Source of the DNA: Legionella sheltonii
GTDB lineage: Bacteria > Pseudomonadota > Gammaproteobacteria > Legionellales > Legionellaceae
Assembly (NCBI RefSeq): GCF_026191355.1
Contig: NZ_JAPHOQ010000010.1
Coordinates: 124,001-188,000 of the forward strand
Direction: 5' to 3'
Length of the DNA: 64,000 bases
Part shown: piece after piece, positions 53,190-61,652 of the stretch
How positions within the stretch are numbered: the first letter of the stretch is position 1
Layout: every line of letters begins with the position of its first letter
Made by a program: the position numbers and the translations under genes
The notes under the pieces: generated by a model
The model's input: only the letters and a program-made list of their open reading frames with translations
Databases searched by the model: none
Told to the model about the DNA's origin: nothing

Positions 53190-53423
53190 TTATTTTTCCT
53201 GAATTTTGTTCCAGATTACCAGACCTAGATTACTTGACTGTACTACAGGTTGAACTTGAAAGTGCTGGTCTCTTTGGAATGTGTTTCCTTTTTTAGCTTG
53301 ATCATTGCAAATTGTCACAAGTGCATGATAAGCAAAAATCATATCGCCGGTAGCAGATAATGTTCCATCTGTCATAACAAGAGAGCCATCACGCTCAACT
53401 TCAACTGTTGTCTTGTATTTCAT
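53190..53423 (-). CDS. Small hypothetical protein shortened by the IS3 insertion
   Basis: A 77-residue protein (MKYKTTVEVERDGSLVMTDG ... WNKIQEK) without a known family. Its stop TAA is formed by the first bases of the IS3 end. Removing the element and one TTTT copy restores a frame that runs 13 codons further, to a TAA at 51846-51848, so the original product was about 90 residues. GAGA lies just upstream of the ATG. The body of the protein remains, so activity may persist. Confidence 0.6.
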   Translation of the reverse strand: MKYKTTVEVERDGSLVMTDGTLSATGDMIFAYHALVTICNDQAKKGNTFQRDQHFQVQPVVQSSNLGLVIWNKIQEK

Positions 53424-53621
53424 GTTTCTCTCACTTTATGGCCTATTTGTATATAATATTAGCATAATTTATTGGCACAGCATTAAAGTGTTATTTCTAG
53501 ATAAAAAACTTTATTCCCGAGAAAAAAGGAATTAGGATTGCTGCATCACAAAATCTAGTTCGAGTTATTTAAGATATGACTCATATTGATAACTTAGAAG
53601 AATTCCACGTGGGAGCCTCTC

Positions 53622-54812
53622 ATGAGAGATGAATCTAAGATTGAATTTGCAAATACATTACGAGGTCTTGCTGCATTATTTGTCGTTGTTTCTCATTATT
53701 TAAGTGCTTTTTGGTATAAGAGAGACTCTATTTCTCATCTAATTAATGCACCTCTATTAACCCCTGAAACCCACGCGACACCAATTTATGTTAAGTGGCT
53801 TAACCCATTTCCACTTTTTGACTGGGGTGCTTATGGGGTAGGATTATTTTTTATAATCAGTGGATTTGTTATTCCCTTTTCACTACAGAAGACCAATAGC
53901 ATTAGTTTTTTCGTGAATCGTTTTTTTCGTATAGTTCCTACTTATGTCATTGGATTTAGTTTTACTTTATGGGCTCTATTTTTAGGTGGAAAATTCTTTA
54001 TTACTGGATGGCCATATACGTTTCAGGAAATAATAATTCACTATCTCCCCGGAATTCGAGACATTCTTGCTTCAAGAAATATTGATGTTATCGTCTGGAC
54101 TCTTGAAGTAGAAATGAAATTCTATCTCATCGCAGCACTATCCATTGTCTGGTTTCGTCGTTATTCTCTAAAGGTTTTTTTTATACCCACATTACTTTTT
54201 CTTTTGACCTGCTATATGTCGCACAGAATTCCCGAGTGGGCAACAAGTAATTTAGTAGCTTTTATTGGGGCAGAAACATATATGATGTCAGCACAATATA
54301 TCATTTTTATATTTATTGGTGTTGTTTTGCATTACTTATATTGTCATAAAGTTAAACCTGATTTGGGATATTTTATAATTGGTACTTTATTTGCTATGTT
54401 TTGTATCGCTTGGTGGTCAGGGCCTTATTCAGGAAATTTAATCTTGGCATGGAGCTATGCTTTTGCTGTATTAACTTTTTTATTTGCTTCTATATTTCCT
54501 CATTTTTTTAAAGCAAATCCTGCATTTAATTTCTTGGCTCGTATTAGTTATCCATTGTATGTCATTCATAGTATCGTCGGTTATATCGTCCTGCGAATTA
54601 TGTTGGAGATGAAGTTTAAAATTTGGCTATCACTCATTATCGTTATTAGTGCTTCTTTATTATTATCCTGGTTATTGCATGTATTTATTGAGCAGCCTTC
54701 TCGAACCTTAGGGAAAAATCTCGCGGCAAAATTAAGCAATAATTTTAAAGGGTCACCCATGTTTATAAAAAAAATGATAAAGTCATCGAGATTAAAACCC
54801 TCACAAAATTAA
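53622..54812 (+). CDS. Membrane acyltransferase (acyltransferase-3/OafA family)
   Basis: A 396-residue integral membrane O-acyltransferase with about ten hydrophobic segments. Family marks: FANTLRGLAALFVVVSHY at the start (catalytic-type His), the RFFRIVPTYVIG segment, WTLEVEMKFYLIAAL, and SYPLYVIHSIVG near the end. Such enzymes acetylate or acylate surface sugars; the acceptor is unknown here. GGGAG lies before the ATG. The methyltransferase-like gene follows by 12 bases, probably in one operon. Confidence 0.88.
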   Translation: MRDESKIEFANTLRGLAALFVVVSHYLSAFWYKRDSISHLINAPLLTPETHATPIYVKWLNPFPLFDWGAYGVGLFFIISGFVIPFSLQKTNSISFFVNRFFRIVPTYVIGFSFTLWALFLGGKFFITGWPYTFQEIIIHYLPGIRDILASRNIDVIVWTLEVEMKFYLIAALSIVWFRRYSLKVFFIPTLLFLLTCYMSHRIPEWATSNLVAFIGAETYMMSAQYIIFIFIGVVLHYLYCHKVKPDLGYFIIGTLFAMFCIAWWSGPYSGNLILAWSYAFAVLTFLFASIFPHFFKANPAFNFLARISYPLYVIHSIVGYIVLRIMLEMKFKIWLSLIIVISASLLLSWLLHVFIEQPSRTLGKNLAAKLSNNFKGSPMFIKKMIKSSRLKPSQN

Positions 54813-54824
54813 TTTAGGAATTTT

Positions 54825-55724
54825 ATGTCAGCTACTGAAACCATTTTAAGTAAACAAGAAAAAAAATGGATCTTAGACAGGCGTATAACAAGACTTTCTG
54901 ATAATAAAGAAGTGCAAATTTATCCAATGGGCGCTGAACGCTATATCGCATCCGCATTGGCAGGAGAGCGAAAAGATAGATATGATCTTCGAGGAGAGAT
55001 CGAGGGAAAAAATGTCTTGGTCATTCCTGGATATGGAAATAGTAGTTTTCTATTGGCTCAAGCAGGTGCAAAAGCCGTTACTGCCTATGATAAAGATCCC
55101 GTTACAATTGCTTGGATGAAAGCATTTAAAAAATATTATCTTTATCGTGAATATGATGATCATGGAAATCCACTTCCTTCAATTGGTGAATTATTCGCTG
55201 CACTGACCTTCTGGTATCCTCCTTTAATCCCTTTATCCAGTGGAAAATTCACTAATTTTCTATCCTGGTTAATACTACCGAATTCATTAAGAAGAACTTA
55301 TATTCACTACATGGTGACATTGGTTCAACATGCCGTTCGCTCCAAAAGCCAAAGTAATTATGAACTCGATAGAAACATTCAATTCCATGTAGGGACAATA
55401 GATCAACTGCTTATGAGTGATAGAACTCAAACGTTTGATACTGCTTTTGTCCCATATTTGCTTGGTATTGAAAATGGGATAGAAAACGAAAAAGAAATAG
55501 TAGGTTTTATTGAACAATTAATCAAAATTATTCCTGAGGGACACATTCTGGTAACTCCCTCACGGAATACTAAAGAATATTCAATTTTAGGGAAAAGTTA
55601 TTTTGTAACAACAGGTTATTCAGATATTCAAGAGATACCTCAGTTAAATACCTATGTTGTGGGGGATGACAAATACTGGTTTCGGACTCAAGGGCTTGCA
55701 ATATTTGGAGCACGGCACAATTAG
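54825..55724 (+). CDS. SAM-binding-like (Rossmann) protein of unknown substrate
   Basis: The 299 residues contain a methyltransferase-like nucleotide motif, NVLVIPGYGNSSFLLAQAGAKAVTAYDKDP (the pattern is hydrophobic strand, GxG loop and acidic end of strand 2, about residues 62-90), then a hydrophobic stretch (FAALTFWYPPLIPL), TFDTAFVPYLLG, and a late strand EGHILVTPSRN. This fits an S-adenosylmethionine-dependent transferase, but I cannot name the family. AGGA precedes the ATG. Its place between an acyltransferase and an aldo-keto reductase suggests a small-molecule or surface-modification unit (inference). Confidence 0.6.
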   Translation: MSATETILSKQEKKWILDRRITRLSDNKEVQIYPMGAERYIASALAGERKDRYDLRGEIEGKNVLVIPGYGNSSFLLAQAGAKAVTAYDKDPVTIAWMKAFKKYYLYREYDDHGNPLPSIGELFAALTFWYPPLIPLSSGKFTNFLSWLILPNSLRRTYIHYMVTLVQHAVRSKSQSNYELDRNIQFHVGTIDQLLMSDRTQTFDTAFVPYLLGIENGIENEKEIVGFIEQLIKIIPEGHILVTPSRNTKEYSILGKSYFVTTGYSDIQEIPQLNTYVVGDDKYWFRTQGLAIFGARHN

Positions 55725-55769
55725 TGGGTGCAATATCAATTCATGAATTATTCGATTGGAGATAGCGCA

Positions 55770-56807
55770 ATGGAATACAAAACCTTAGGAAATACAGGCT
55801 TGCTTGTTTCTACTCTTTGTTTAGGAACAATGACTTTTGGGGGAAAAGGATTTTGGGAAACAGTTGGTGCGGTTGACCAAGCAGGTGTAGATAAGCTCAT
55901 CAAAACTTCTATAGATGCAGGGATAAATTTTTTTGACAGTGCGGATATTTATTCCGAAGGAGAAAGCGAGCGTCTTTTAGGGAACTCTTTAAAAAACCTT
56001 AATATCGCACGCAAAGACGTAGTGATCGCAACCAAAGTATATGGAAGAGTAGGGCAAGGTTACAATGATATAGGGGCCTCTCGGGGGCATATTATGGATG
56101 CAGTTGATGCTAGTCTTCGTCGACTGAATACCGAGTATATTGATTTGTATCAAATACATGGAAATGATCCCATTACCCCAATCGAAGAAACTCTGCGAGC
56201 ACTTGATGCGTTAGTCCAACAAGGAAAAGTTCGCTATATCGGGTGTTCTAACTGGCAAGCATGGAAAATTGCAAAAGCATTGGGAATTTCTCAATTTAAA
56301 AACCTGGCCCGCTTTGATACGTTGCAAGCCTATTATTCCTTGGCTGGACGAGATTTAGAACGAGAAATTATACCTCTATTGGAAGCCGAAAAATCGGGGC
56401 TGCTGGTATGGAGTCCACTTGCTGGTGGCTTACTTTCAGGTAAATTCAGCCGTGAAAATCAAACACCAGACCACGCTCGTCGATCCAGCTTTGATTTTCC
56501 CATTGTCGATAAGGAAAGGGCTTGGAAAATTCTTGATGTACTCAGACCAATAGCAGCAAACCATAATTGTAGTGTTGCTCGTGTTTCATTAGCCTGGGTG
56601 CTCAGCAGACCTGCTGTAACCTCTGTTATTATTGGCGCCAAGCGTATAGAACAGTTAGAAGATAATTTAGAGGCTGTGAAACTAAAATTATCAGTTGAAG
56701 AACTAAAACAGTTAGATGAGGTGAGTGCCTTACCACCTGAATATCCTGGATGGATGCTTCCTTTTCAAGCGTTAGATCGATTGGATCCATCCGCACAGCG
56801 TTTTTAA
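55770..56807 (+). CDS. Aldo/keto reductase
   Basis: NADPH-dependent oxidoreductase with a TIM-barrel. The 345 residues show LGNTGLLVSTLCLGTMTFGG, FFDSADIYSEGESE (catalytic Asp and Tyr), KDVVIATK (catalytic Lys), DLYQIHGNDP (His), YIGCSNWQAW, and SVIIGAKRIEQLEDN near the end (cofactor phosphate region). I start at the ATG at 55770 with GGAGA 7 bases upstream; an earlier ATG-type reading from 55728 lacks a site. The substrate is unknown. Confidence 0.88.
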   Translation: MEYKTLGNTGLLVSTLCLGTMTFGGKGFWETVGAVDQAGVDKLIKTSIDAGINFFDSADIYSEGESERLLGNSLKNLNIARKDVVIATKVYGRVGQGYNDIGASRGHIMDAVDASLRRLNTEYIDLYQIHGNDPITPIEETLRALDALVQQGKVRYIGCSNWQAWKIAKALGISQFKNLARFDTLQAYYSLAGRDLEREIIPLLEAEKSGLLVWSPLAGGLLSGKFSRENQTPDHARRSSFDFPIVDKERAWKILDVLRPIAANHNCSVARVSLAWVLSRPAVTSVIIGAKRIEQLEDNLEAVKLKLSVEELKQLDEVSALPPEYPGWMLPFQALDRLDPSAQRF

Positions 56808-56860
56808 AGGGCCAACTCTATTTTTTAAGATTCTGCATTATCGGAACGCAACAAATCGGT

Positions 56861-56934
56861 TCATCCCGAGCGTACGAGGGATCTCCCATCGTAACACCGT
56901 GTTACGGCGTGGAGATCCCTCGCTATGCTCGGAT
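56861..56934. repeat. Dispersed palindromic repeat with a nested hairpin
   Basis: CGAGCG-TACGAGGGATCTCC pairs with GGAGATCCCTCG-CTATGCTCGG, and inside the loop CGTAAC-ACC-GTGTTACG forms a second small hairpin. It shares the CTAYGCTCGGGAT and GGAGATCC words with the repeats at 40.6 and 43.5 kb. It occupies most of the 221-base spacer after the aldo/keto reductase. Confidence 0.65.
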
Positions 56935-57028
56935 AACTTGCTGCGCTTCTGCTCATCTTTTTACATCATTTTTACTTTTCACATTTTTATGCCATAAATT
57001 ATAGCAAGGTGAATAATATAATCAGCCT

Positions 57029-57790
57029 ATGATTTCCATCCAGTTACGGTTTTATGAAGAGTTAAATGATTTTCTCCCACCAGAAAAGCGTAAAACGCAG
57101 TTTATTCATACCGTAGCACAAAAAACGTCGATTAAAGATCTTATTGAATCGCTTGGGATTCCACATACTGAAATCGAAGTGATATTAGTCAATGGAATAT
57201 CAGTTGATTTTAACTATCTTGTCCAAGATAAAGATTTAATTTCCGTATATCCTGTTTTTGAATCTTTTGATGTCAGTGAATTAATTCGACTACACCCCAA
57301 ACCACTGAGAAAACCTCGCTTTATTCTGGATGTGCATCTTGGAAAACTCGCTAAGTATTTGCGTTTACTCGGATTTGATGTGGTTTATGCAAATAATTTA
57401 ACGGATGAGTTTATCATTCAGTGCTGTATTAATGAACATCGAATTGTGTTAACACGTGATATCGGGATTTTGAAAAATAAAAGCATTATGCATGGGCATT
57501 GGATACACCATACCAATCCTCAACAGCAGGTGGAGGAAGTGTTGCATCAGTTTCAGTTAAAAAAACAGTGCCATCCATTTACTCGATGTCTCTTGTGTAA
57601 TGGAAAGTTGAAAAGAATTGAAAAAACTGAAATTATCGCAGATGTTCCTAAGTTGGCACAAAAATATTATGAAACATTCATGCAGTGCCAATCGTGCAAA
57701 AAAACTTATTGGGAGGGTTCGCACTATACTAAATTAAAAACCTGGGTTGAGAAAATTTTGCGCGATAGCGAAGGTGAATCCTTAAAATAA
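57029..57790 (+). CDS. Mut7-C RNase-domain protein with an N-terminal ubiquitin-like domain
   Basis: The 253 residues combine an N-terminal ubiquitin-like region (about 1-85, ISIQLRFYEELNDFL ... VSVYPVFE-type strands) with a Mut7-C domain: RFILDVHLGKLAKYLRLLGFDV (first Asp), RIVLTRDIGIL (second Asp), and a zinc ribbon with CLLC and CQSC pairs. PIN-like nuclease activity on RNA is expected from the family. A bacterial target is not known. Confidence 0.85.
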   Translation: MISIQLRFYEELNDFLPPEKRKTQFIHTVAQKTSIKDLIESLGIPHTEIEVILVNGISVDFNYLVQDKDLISVYPVFESFDVSELIRLHPKPLRKPRFILDVHLGKLAKYLRLLGFDVVYANNLTDEFIIQCCINEHRIVLTRDIGILKNKSIMHGHWIHHTNPQQQVEEVLHQFQLKKQCHPFTRCLLCNGKLKRIEKTEIIADVPKLAQKYYETFMQCQSCKKTYWEGSHYTKLKTWVEKILRDSEGESLK

Positions 57791-57907
57791 TAAGAGAAAA
57801 ATGCTGTTAAAAATATTATACATATTAAACGAATAGTCATCAAAGATACCGTGAATCACTATTCACTGCTAAACTAGTTAAATGCCTAATTTTTTAAATA
57901 AGACACT

Positions 57908-58309
57908 ATGATAAATGATCAAATGGATGCATTTTTTAAGTCAAAAGCATTTGCTGTGATTGGTGCTTCATCCAATCGTGGAAAATATGGAAATAAGGTT
58001 TTACGTTGTTATTTACAAAATGGTAAAAAAGTTTATCCAGTAAATCCTCAAGAAGATCAAATTGAAGGATTGTCTGTTTTCCCTTCAGTACGAGATTTGC
58101 CAGATGAGGTAGAAAGTATTTCCATCATCACCCCACCTGCAGTTACAGAGAAAGTTGTTGAAGATGCAATTCACAAGGGCATTAAAAATATTTGGATGCA
58201 ACCAGGTGCAGAAAGTAATAACGCCATTCAAAACTGTAAGCAACATAAAATCAATATCATAGCTGGCGGACCTTGCATTTTAATTGCTTTGGATTATAAA
58301 GATCATTAA
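57908..58309 (+). CDS. CoA-binding-domain protein (YccU type)
   Basis: A 133-residue single-domain Rossmann protein: KAFAVIGASSNRGKYGNKVLR (dinucleotide-type glycine loop), KKVYPVNPQ, SISIITPPAVTEKVVEDA, KNIWMQPGAES, and the closing IAGGPCILI. These are the marks of the CoA-binding YccU family; function is not established. An inverted repeat GTGAAT-CACT-ATTCAC lies upstream in the spacer. Confidence 0.88.
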   Translation: MINDQMDAFFKSKAFAVIGASSNRGKYGNKVLRCYLQNGKKVYPVNPQEDQIEGLSVFPSVRDLPDEVESISIITPPAVTEKVVEDAIHKGIKNIWMQPGAESNNAIQNCKQHKINIIAGGPCILIALDYKDH

Positions 58310-58518
58310 GTTTTTTTTACAATTATCTTGGGCCTATTGATAGCTTTTTGCTCCGACCTATATGAAGAAGCTTGCGTTTGATTAAGAGCATAAGAATGTC
58401 TGCGGCACTTAAATAATAGACGGAGTGATATACAATATCCTCTCTGTCTCTAGAGAAGAATGGCATGTTTTGTTGCCTATTAAGGATGATAATTTAGCTG
58501 TAATTATAAGGGATATCT

Positions 58519-59523
58519 ATGTACATGTGGTTTGAACTATTAGTTATGCTCGTTCTTATCTTAATATCAGCGCAATTATTCTCTAATGCGCTGGAATATT
58601 TTGGTGAAAGAATAAACATTTCAACTGGTGTCACCGGTTCAATATTCGCAGCGATTTCTACAGCACTTCCAGAAACAACCGTACCACTTTTGGCAATTAT
58701 TGCAGGGACTCCTGATCGACAAATTAATGAAGAAATTAGTGTAGGAGCAATTTTAGGTGCTCCACTAATGTTATCTACCTTATCAACGGTTATCATGGCT
58801 TTTTCAGTAATTAAAAAACGGGGTATTAAGGGATACATTGCACCAGAAGTTACTGGATTTAAGAGAGATTTGAATTTTTTCTTAGTCGCATTTACATTCG
58901 GTGCTTTAGCAATGTTTCTTCCTCTAAAGCCAAACTATATACGTATTTTATTTAGTGTTACTCTCATTTCTCTTTATTTTATCTATTTATTACTTACATT
59001 GAGTGCATCTAAAGCTTTAGTCAAAGATGGACATGCTGTCATCACGAATGAGCCTTTGCTTCTAAACCGGCTAGGCCTAAAAACCAATTTAACAACAATC
59101 CTGATTCAATTACTTTTGGGTTTGATTTTATTAGTATTTAGTGCAAAAGGATTCATTGAGGGAGTACATGAAGTGGCAGACTTTATTGGTGTACCTGTTT
59201 TGCTTTTATCATTGCTTATTATTCCTATAGCAACTGAATTACCGGAAAAGGTAAACAGTGTGATTTGGGTACGCAAAGGCCAAGATACTTTGGGCTTTGG
59301 TAATATATGTGGTGCGATGGTTTTTCAGGGAACATTATTACCTGCATTAGGAATACTTTTAACACCTTGGCAACCCTCCAGGATAGTACTCACCGGCATC
59401 CTCATCACTTACCTGGCAACAGCATGGTTAAGGTTTAATATTTCAGCACATGGGATTAAAGTAGGTGCATTGCTTTTGAATGGAATTTTATACCTAACCT
59501 ATCTTGGAATTGTGCTTTTATAA
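58519..59523 (+). CDS. Sodium/calcium exchanger-family (CaCA, YrbG-like) antiporter
   Basis: A 334-residue membrane protein with about ten hydrophobic segments and two inverted alpha repeats. The first contains TGSIFAAISTALPETTVPLLAI (about 38-59) and the second LLSLLIIPIATELPEKVNSV with GNICGAMVFQGT (about 235-280), each with the ion-binding Glu. Transport of Ca2+ or another cation against Na+ or H+ is expected. It is a single gene; the 209 bases upstream hold a TACAAT that may be the -10. Confidence 0.88.
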   Translation: MYMWFELLVMLVLILISAQLFSNALEYFGERINISTGVTGSIFAAISTALPETTVPLLAIIAGTPDRQINEEISVGAILGAPLMLSTLSTVIMAFSVIKKRGIKGYIAPEVTGFKRDLNFFLVAFTFGALAMFLPLKPNYIRILFSVTLISLYFIYLLLTLSASKALVKDGHAVITNEPLLLNRLGLKTNLTTILIQLLLGLILLVFSAKGFIEGVHEVADFIGVPVLLLSLLIIPIATELPEKVNSVIWVRKGQDTLGFGNICGAMVFQGTLLPALGILLTPWQPSRIVLTGILITYLATAWLRFNISAHGIKVGALLLNGILYLTYLGIVLL

Positions 59524-59668
59524 TGCATATGGGCAGTACCAATGCGTGCTATTTTCCTTTATTAAAAATTAGGTGACCCTTATTTAATTTTCATAATGAA
59601 TAAGTTATAAGCTCGTATAACTAGCGCAATAATATTATTTTTTCTTCAGCTAATGGAGTTTATGCTTT

Positions 59669-60907
59669 ATGAAATTTGATGTCATTATTCTTGGCAGTGG
59701 AATTGTCGGAGTATCGATTGCAACTCATTTGCAAATGCGAGGACGCTCCGTAGCTTTGATCGATTTGAAATCGCCAGGAAATGAGACATCTTTTGGTAAC
59801 GCAGGCTTAATTCAGCGTGAGGGAGTATACCCCTATGCATTTCCAAGAGATATTGCTTCGCTCATTAAGTATGCTTTGAACCACTCTCCTGATGTCCGAT
59901 ATCATCCCAAATCGATACTCAAGCTGGCACCTTTCTTGTGGAAATATTGGGTTAACTCTCATTCTTTTCGTCATGCAAAGATTGCGAAATCTTATGAAAC
60001 CTTAATCCAACATAGTGTGAATGAACATCACTTTCTTGCCGATGCTGCAAAAGCGCGACATTTGTTGCGGTCAGGAGGATGGATTAAAGTGTTTAGAACC
60101 TCAAAAAAACAAGATGCTGAACTTCAATTTGCTGAGCAGTGCAAATCGGAGTATGGCATCCAATTTGAGTTCCTTGATTCATCTGCATTACATGAGGTTG
60201 AGCCCGATCTCGATAAATCATTATTAAGCGCTCTTCGCTATGTGGATTCAGAAACTGTAAGCGACCCTGGCGCGCTGGTATCTGCCTACGCAAAATATTT
60301 TGAACACCTTGGTGGCCAGTTCTTTTTTGGCGATGCATTCACTTTATCCAATCAATGGACCGTTCAAACAGGGCAGGGGCTAATCCATGCGGAAGCTGCT
60401 GTGATTGCATTAGGACCCTGGTCCGATGTTTTATGCTCAAGGCTGGGATATCGTTTTCCACTGGCAGTGAAACGTGGATATCACATGCATTATGCAAAAG
60501 GGCAAAATGCACACCTTTATCATCCTGTACTTGATATAGAAAATGGCTATTTAATCGCGCCTATGGCAAGGGGGATTCGTCTTACAACAGGCGCAGAATT
60601 TGCCACACGCGACTCAAAAAAAACTCCAGTTCAGCTTGATTTGGTAGAGCCTATAGCTCGTACGCTATTCCCAATTACCACACGAATTGATGAATCTCCC
60701 TGGATGGGGTGTAGGCCATGTACTCCTGATATGCTCCCCATTATTGGCCCAGCTCCCAGACATAAGGGACTTTGGTTTGCATTTGGACACGCACATCATG
60801 GTTTGACTTTAGGACCTATTACAGGTCGTTTACTTGCTGAAATGATGACCAAAGAGGACTTAATCGTTGATCCATTGCCGTTTAGTGCCAATCGATTTAC
60901 TACATAA
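59669..60907 (+). CDS. FAD-dependent D-amino acid dehydrogenase-like oxidoreductase (DadA family)
   Basis: The 412 residues follow the DadA/DAO fold: FAD loop IILGSGIVGVSIATHL at the start, ETSFGNAGLIQ near residue 40, AEAAVIALGPWSDVL, RGYHMHYA, LTTGAEFA, the substrate region WMGCRPCTPDMLPIIGPAP, and the C-terminal HAHHGLTLGPITGRLLAEM. It likely oxidises D-amino acids or a related amine at the membrane; the exact substrate is open. GGAG lies about 10 bases before the ATG. Confidence 0.85.
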   Translation: MKFDVIILGSGIVGVSIATHLQMRGRSVALIDLKSPGNETSFGNAGLIQREGVYPYAFPRDIASLIKYALNHSPDVRYHPKSILKLAPFLWKYWVNSHSFRHAKIAKSYETLIQHSVNEHHFLADAAKARHLLRSGGWIKVFRTSKKQDAELQFAEQCKSEYGIQFEFLDSSALHEVEPDLDKSLLSALRYVDSETVSDPGALVSAYAKYFEHLGGQFFFGDAFTLSNQWTVQTGQGLIHAEAAVIALGPWSDVLCSRLGYRFPLAVKRGYHMHYAKGQNAHLYHPVLDIENGYLIAPMARGIRLTTGAEFATRDSKKTPVQLDLVEPIARTLFPITTRIDESPWMGCRPCTPDMLPIIGPAPRHKGLWFAFGHAHHGLTLGPITGRLLAEMMTKEDLIVDPLPFSANRFTT

Positions 60908-60967
60908 AACAACACATTTCATTGTAAGATGAATTAAAATTGCGAATTTATCGAGTAGGAGATATAA

Positions 60968-61396
60968 ATGAGTGAGCCATTTAAAATCATTACTGATTTC
61001 AAAGAAAATGATGTTGTTTCTAAAATCATATACGAAAATTTAAAAAAATTTAATGAATCGATTATTGGCAATTATGAAGCAAAACCTTTTATTATCCATG
61101 CACAAACTGAGGGATTGGAAGTTCTTGGCGGAATTAAAGGAGATATATTTGGTAAGCTGTGTCGAGTATTTACCGTTTGGATCCATGAGCAATATCGTCG
61201 CCAAGGATTAGGACGTGAATTGTTTGAACAACTAGATGTTTTCGCAAAAGAAAATCACTGCCAAATGATTCAACTGGATACTGCAGAATTCCAAGCAAAG
61301 GGATTCTATCAAAAACTGGGGTATCAAGTAATTGCCACATTACCTGATAATTTTATGGGTTATACCAGTTACATTTTGAGAAAAAATTTATTCTAA
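60968..61396 (+). CDS. GNAT-family N-acetyltransferase
   Basis: A 142-residue GNAT: GGIKGDIFGKLCRVFTVWIHEQYR leads into the acetyl-CoA loop RRQGLGRELFEQ (about residues 78-89), then LDTAEFQAKGFYQKLGYQVI, the usual motif-B region. The acceptor is unknown. TAGGAGAT lies just before the ATG. It stands 60 bases after the DadA-like gene and could be cotranscribed with it. Confidence 0.85.
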   Translation: MSEPFKIITDFKENDVVSKIIYENLKKFNESIIGNYEAKPFIIHAQTEGLEVLGGIKGDIFGKLCRVFTVWIHEQYRRQGLGRELFEQLDVFAKENHCQMIQLDTAEFQAKGFYQKLGYQVIATLPDNFMGYTSYILRKNLF

Positions 61397-61413
61397 GTAT
61401 TCCTGTTCAATAA

Positions 61414-61429
61414 GAGTGAGTGCTCACTC
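61414..61429. repeat. Perfect palindrome GAGTGAG-TG-CTCACTC
   Basis: A 7-bp perfect inverted repeat with a two-base centre directly downstream of the GNAT gene. It may be an operator or part of a transcript end; there is no T tract. Low specificity. Confidence 0.35.
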
Positions 61430-61452
61430 ATGTTACAACATTATATTTTTAA

Positions 61453-61578
61453 AAGTCGCTTAAACTTGGACATCAAAATTTGGAACACCTTCCCAATGAA
61501 TTGGGCCATTTAAACTTTTTAGAAAATATCAGTCTTTATAATAATCAATTGAAATTATTTCCATTTTGGAACATTTGA
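61453..61578 (+). pseudogene. Remnant of a leucine-rich-repeat gene
   Basis: An open stretch of about 41 codons between an upstream TAA (61450) and a TGA (61576) reads NLEHLPNELGHLNFLENIS and then LYNNQLKLFPFWNI, two successive leucine-rich repeats with the LxxLPxELxxLxxLxxLxLxxNQL pattern. There is no start codon or ribosome site and nothing coding before it. It looks like a decayed fragment of a larger LRR protein; several Legionella effectors are LRR proteins. Confidence 0.65.
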
Positions 61579-61652
61579 ATTTCGAAAGTACCATATTATC
61601 AAAATCGCTCATATGGCATAAATTATGCTCATCGTAGTCAAATAGGTGAGAA

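Larger units (their letters stand above)
51892..53192 (+). mobile_element. IS3-family insertion sequence
   Basis: The ends are exact 12-bp inverted repeats (TAAGAGCTATTC at 51892, GAATAGCTCTTA at 53181-53192) flanked on both sides by TTTT, fitting a 3-4 bp target duplication. The 1301-bp element holds orfA and orfB and, after orfB, an imperfect inverted repeat. Both ORFs look undamaged, so the copy may be active. Its insertion took the end off the minus-strand gene at 53190-53423. Confidence 0.85.
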
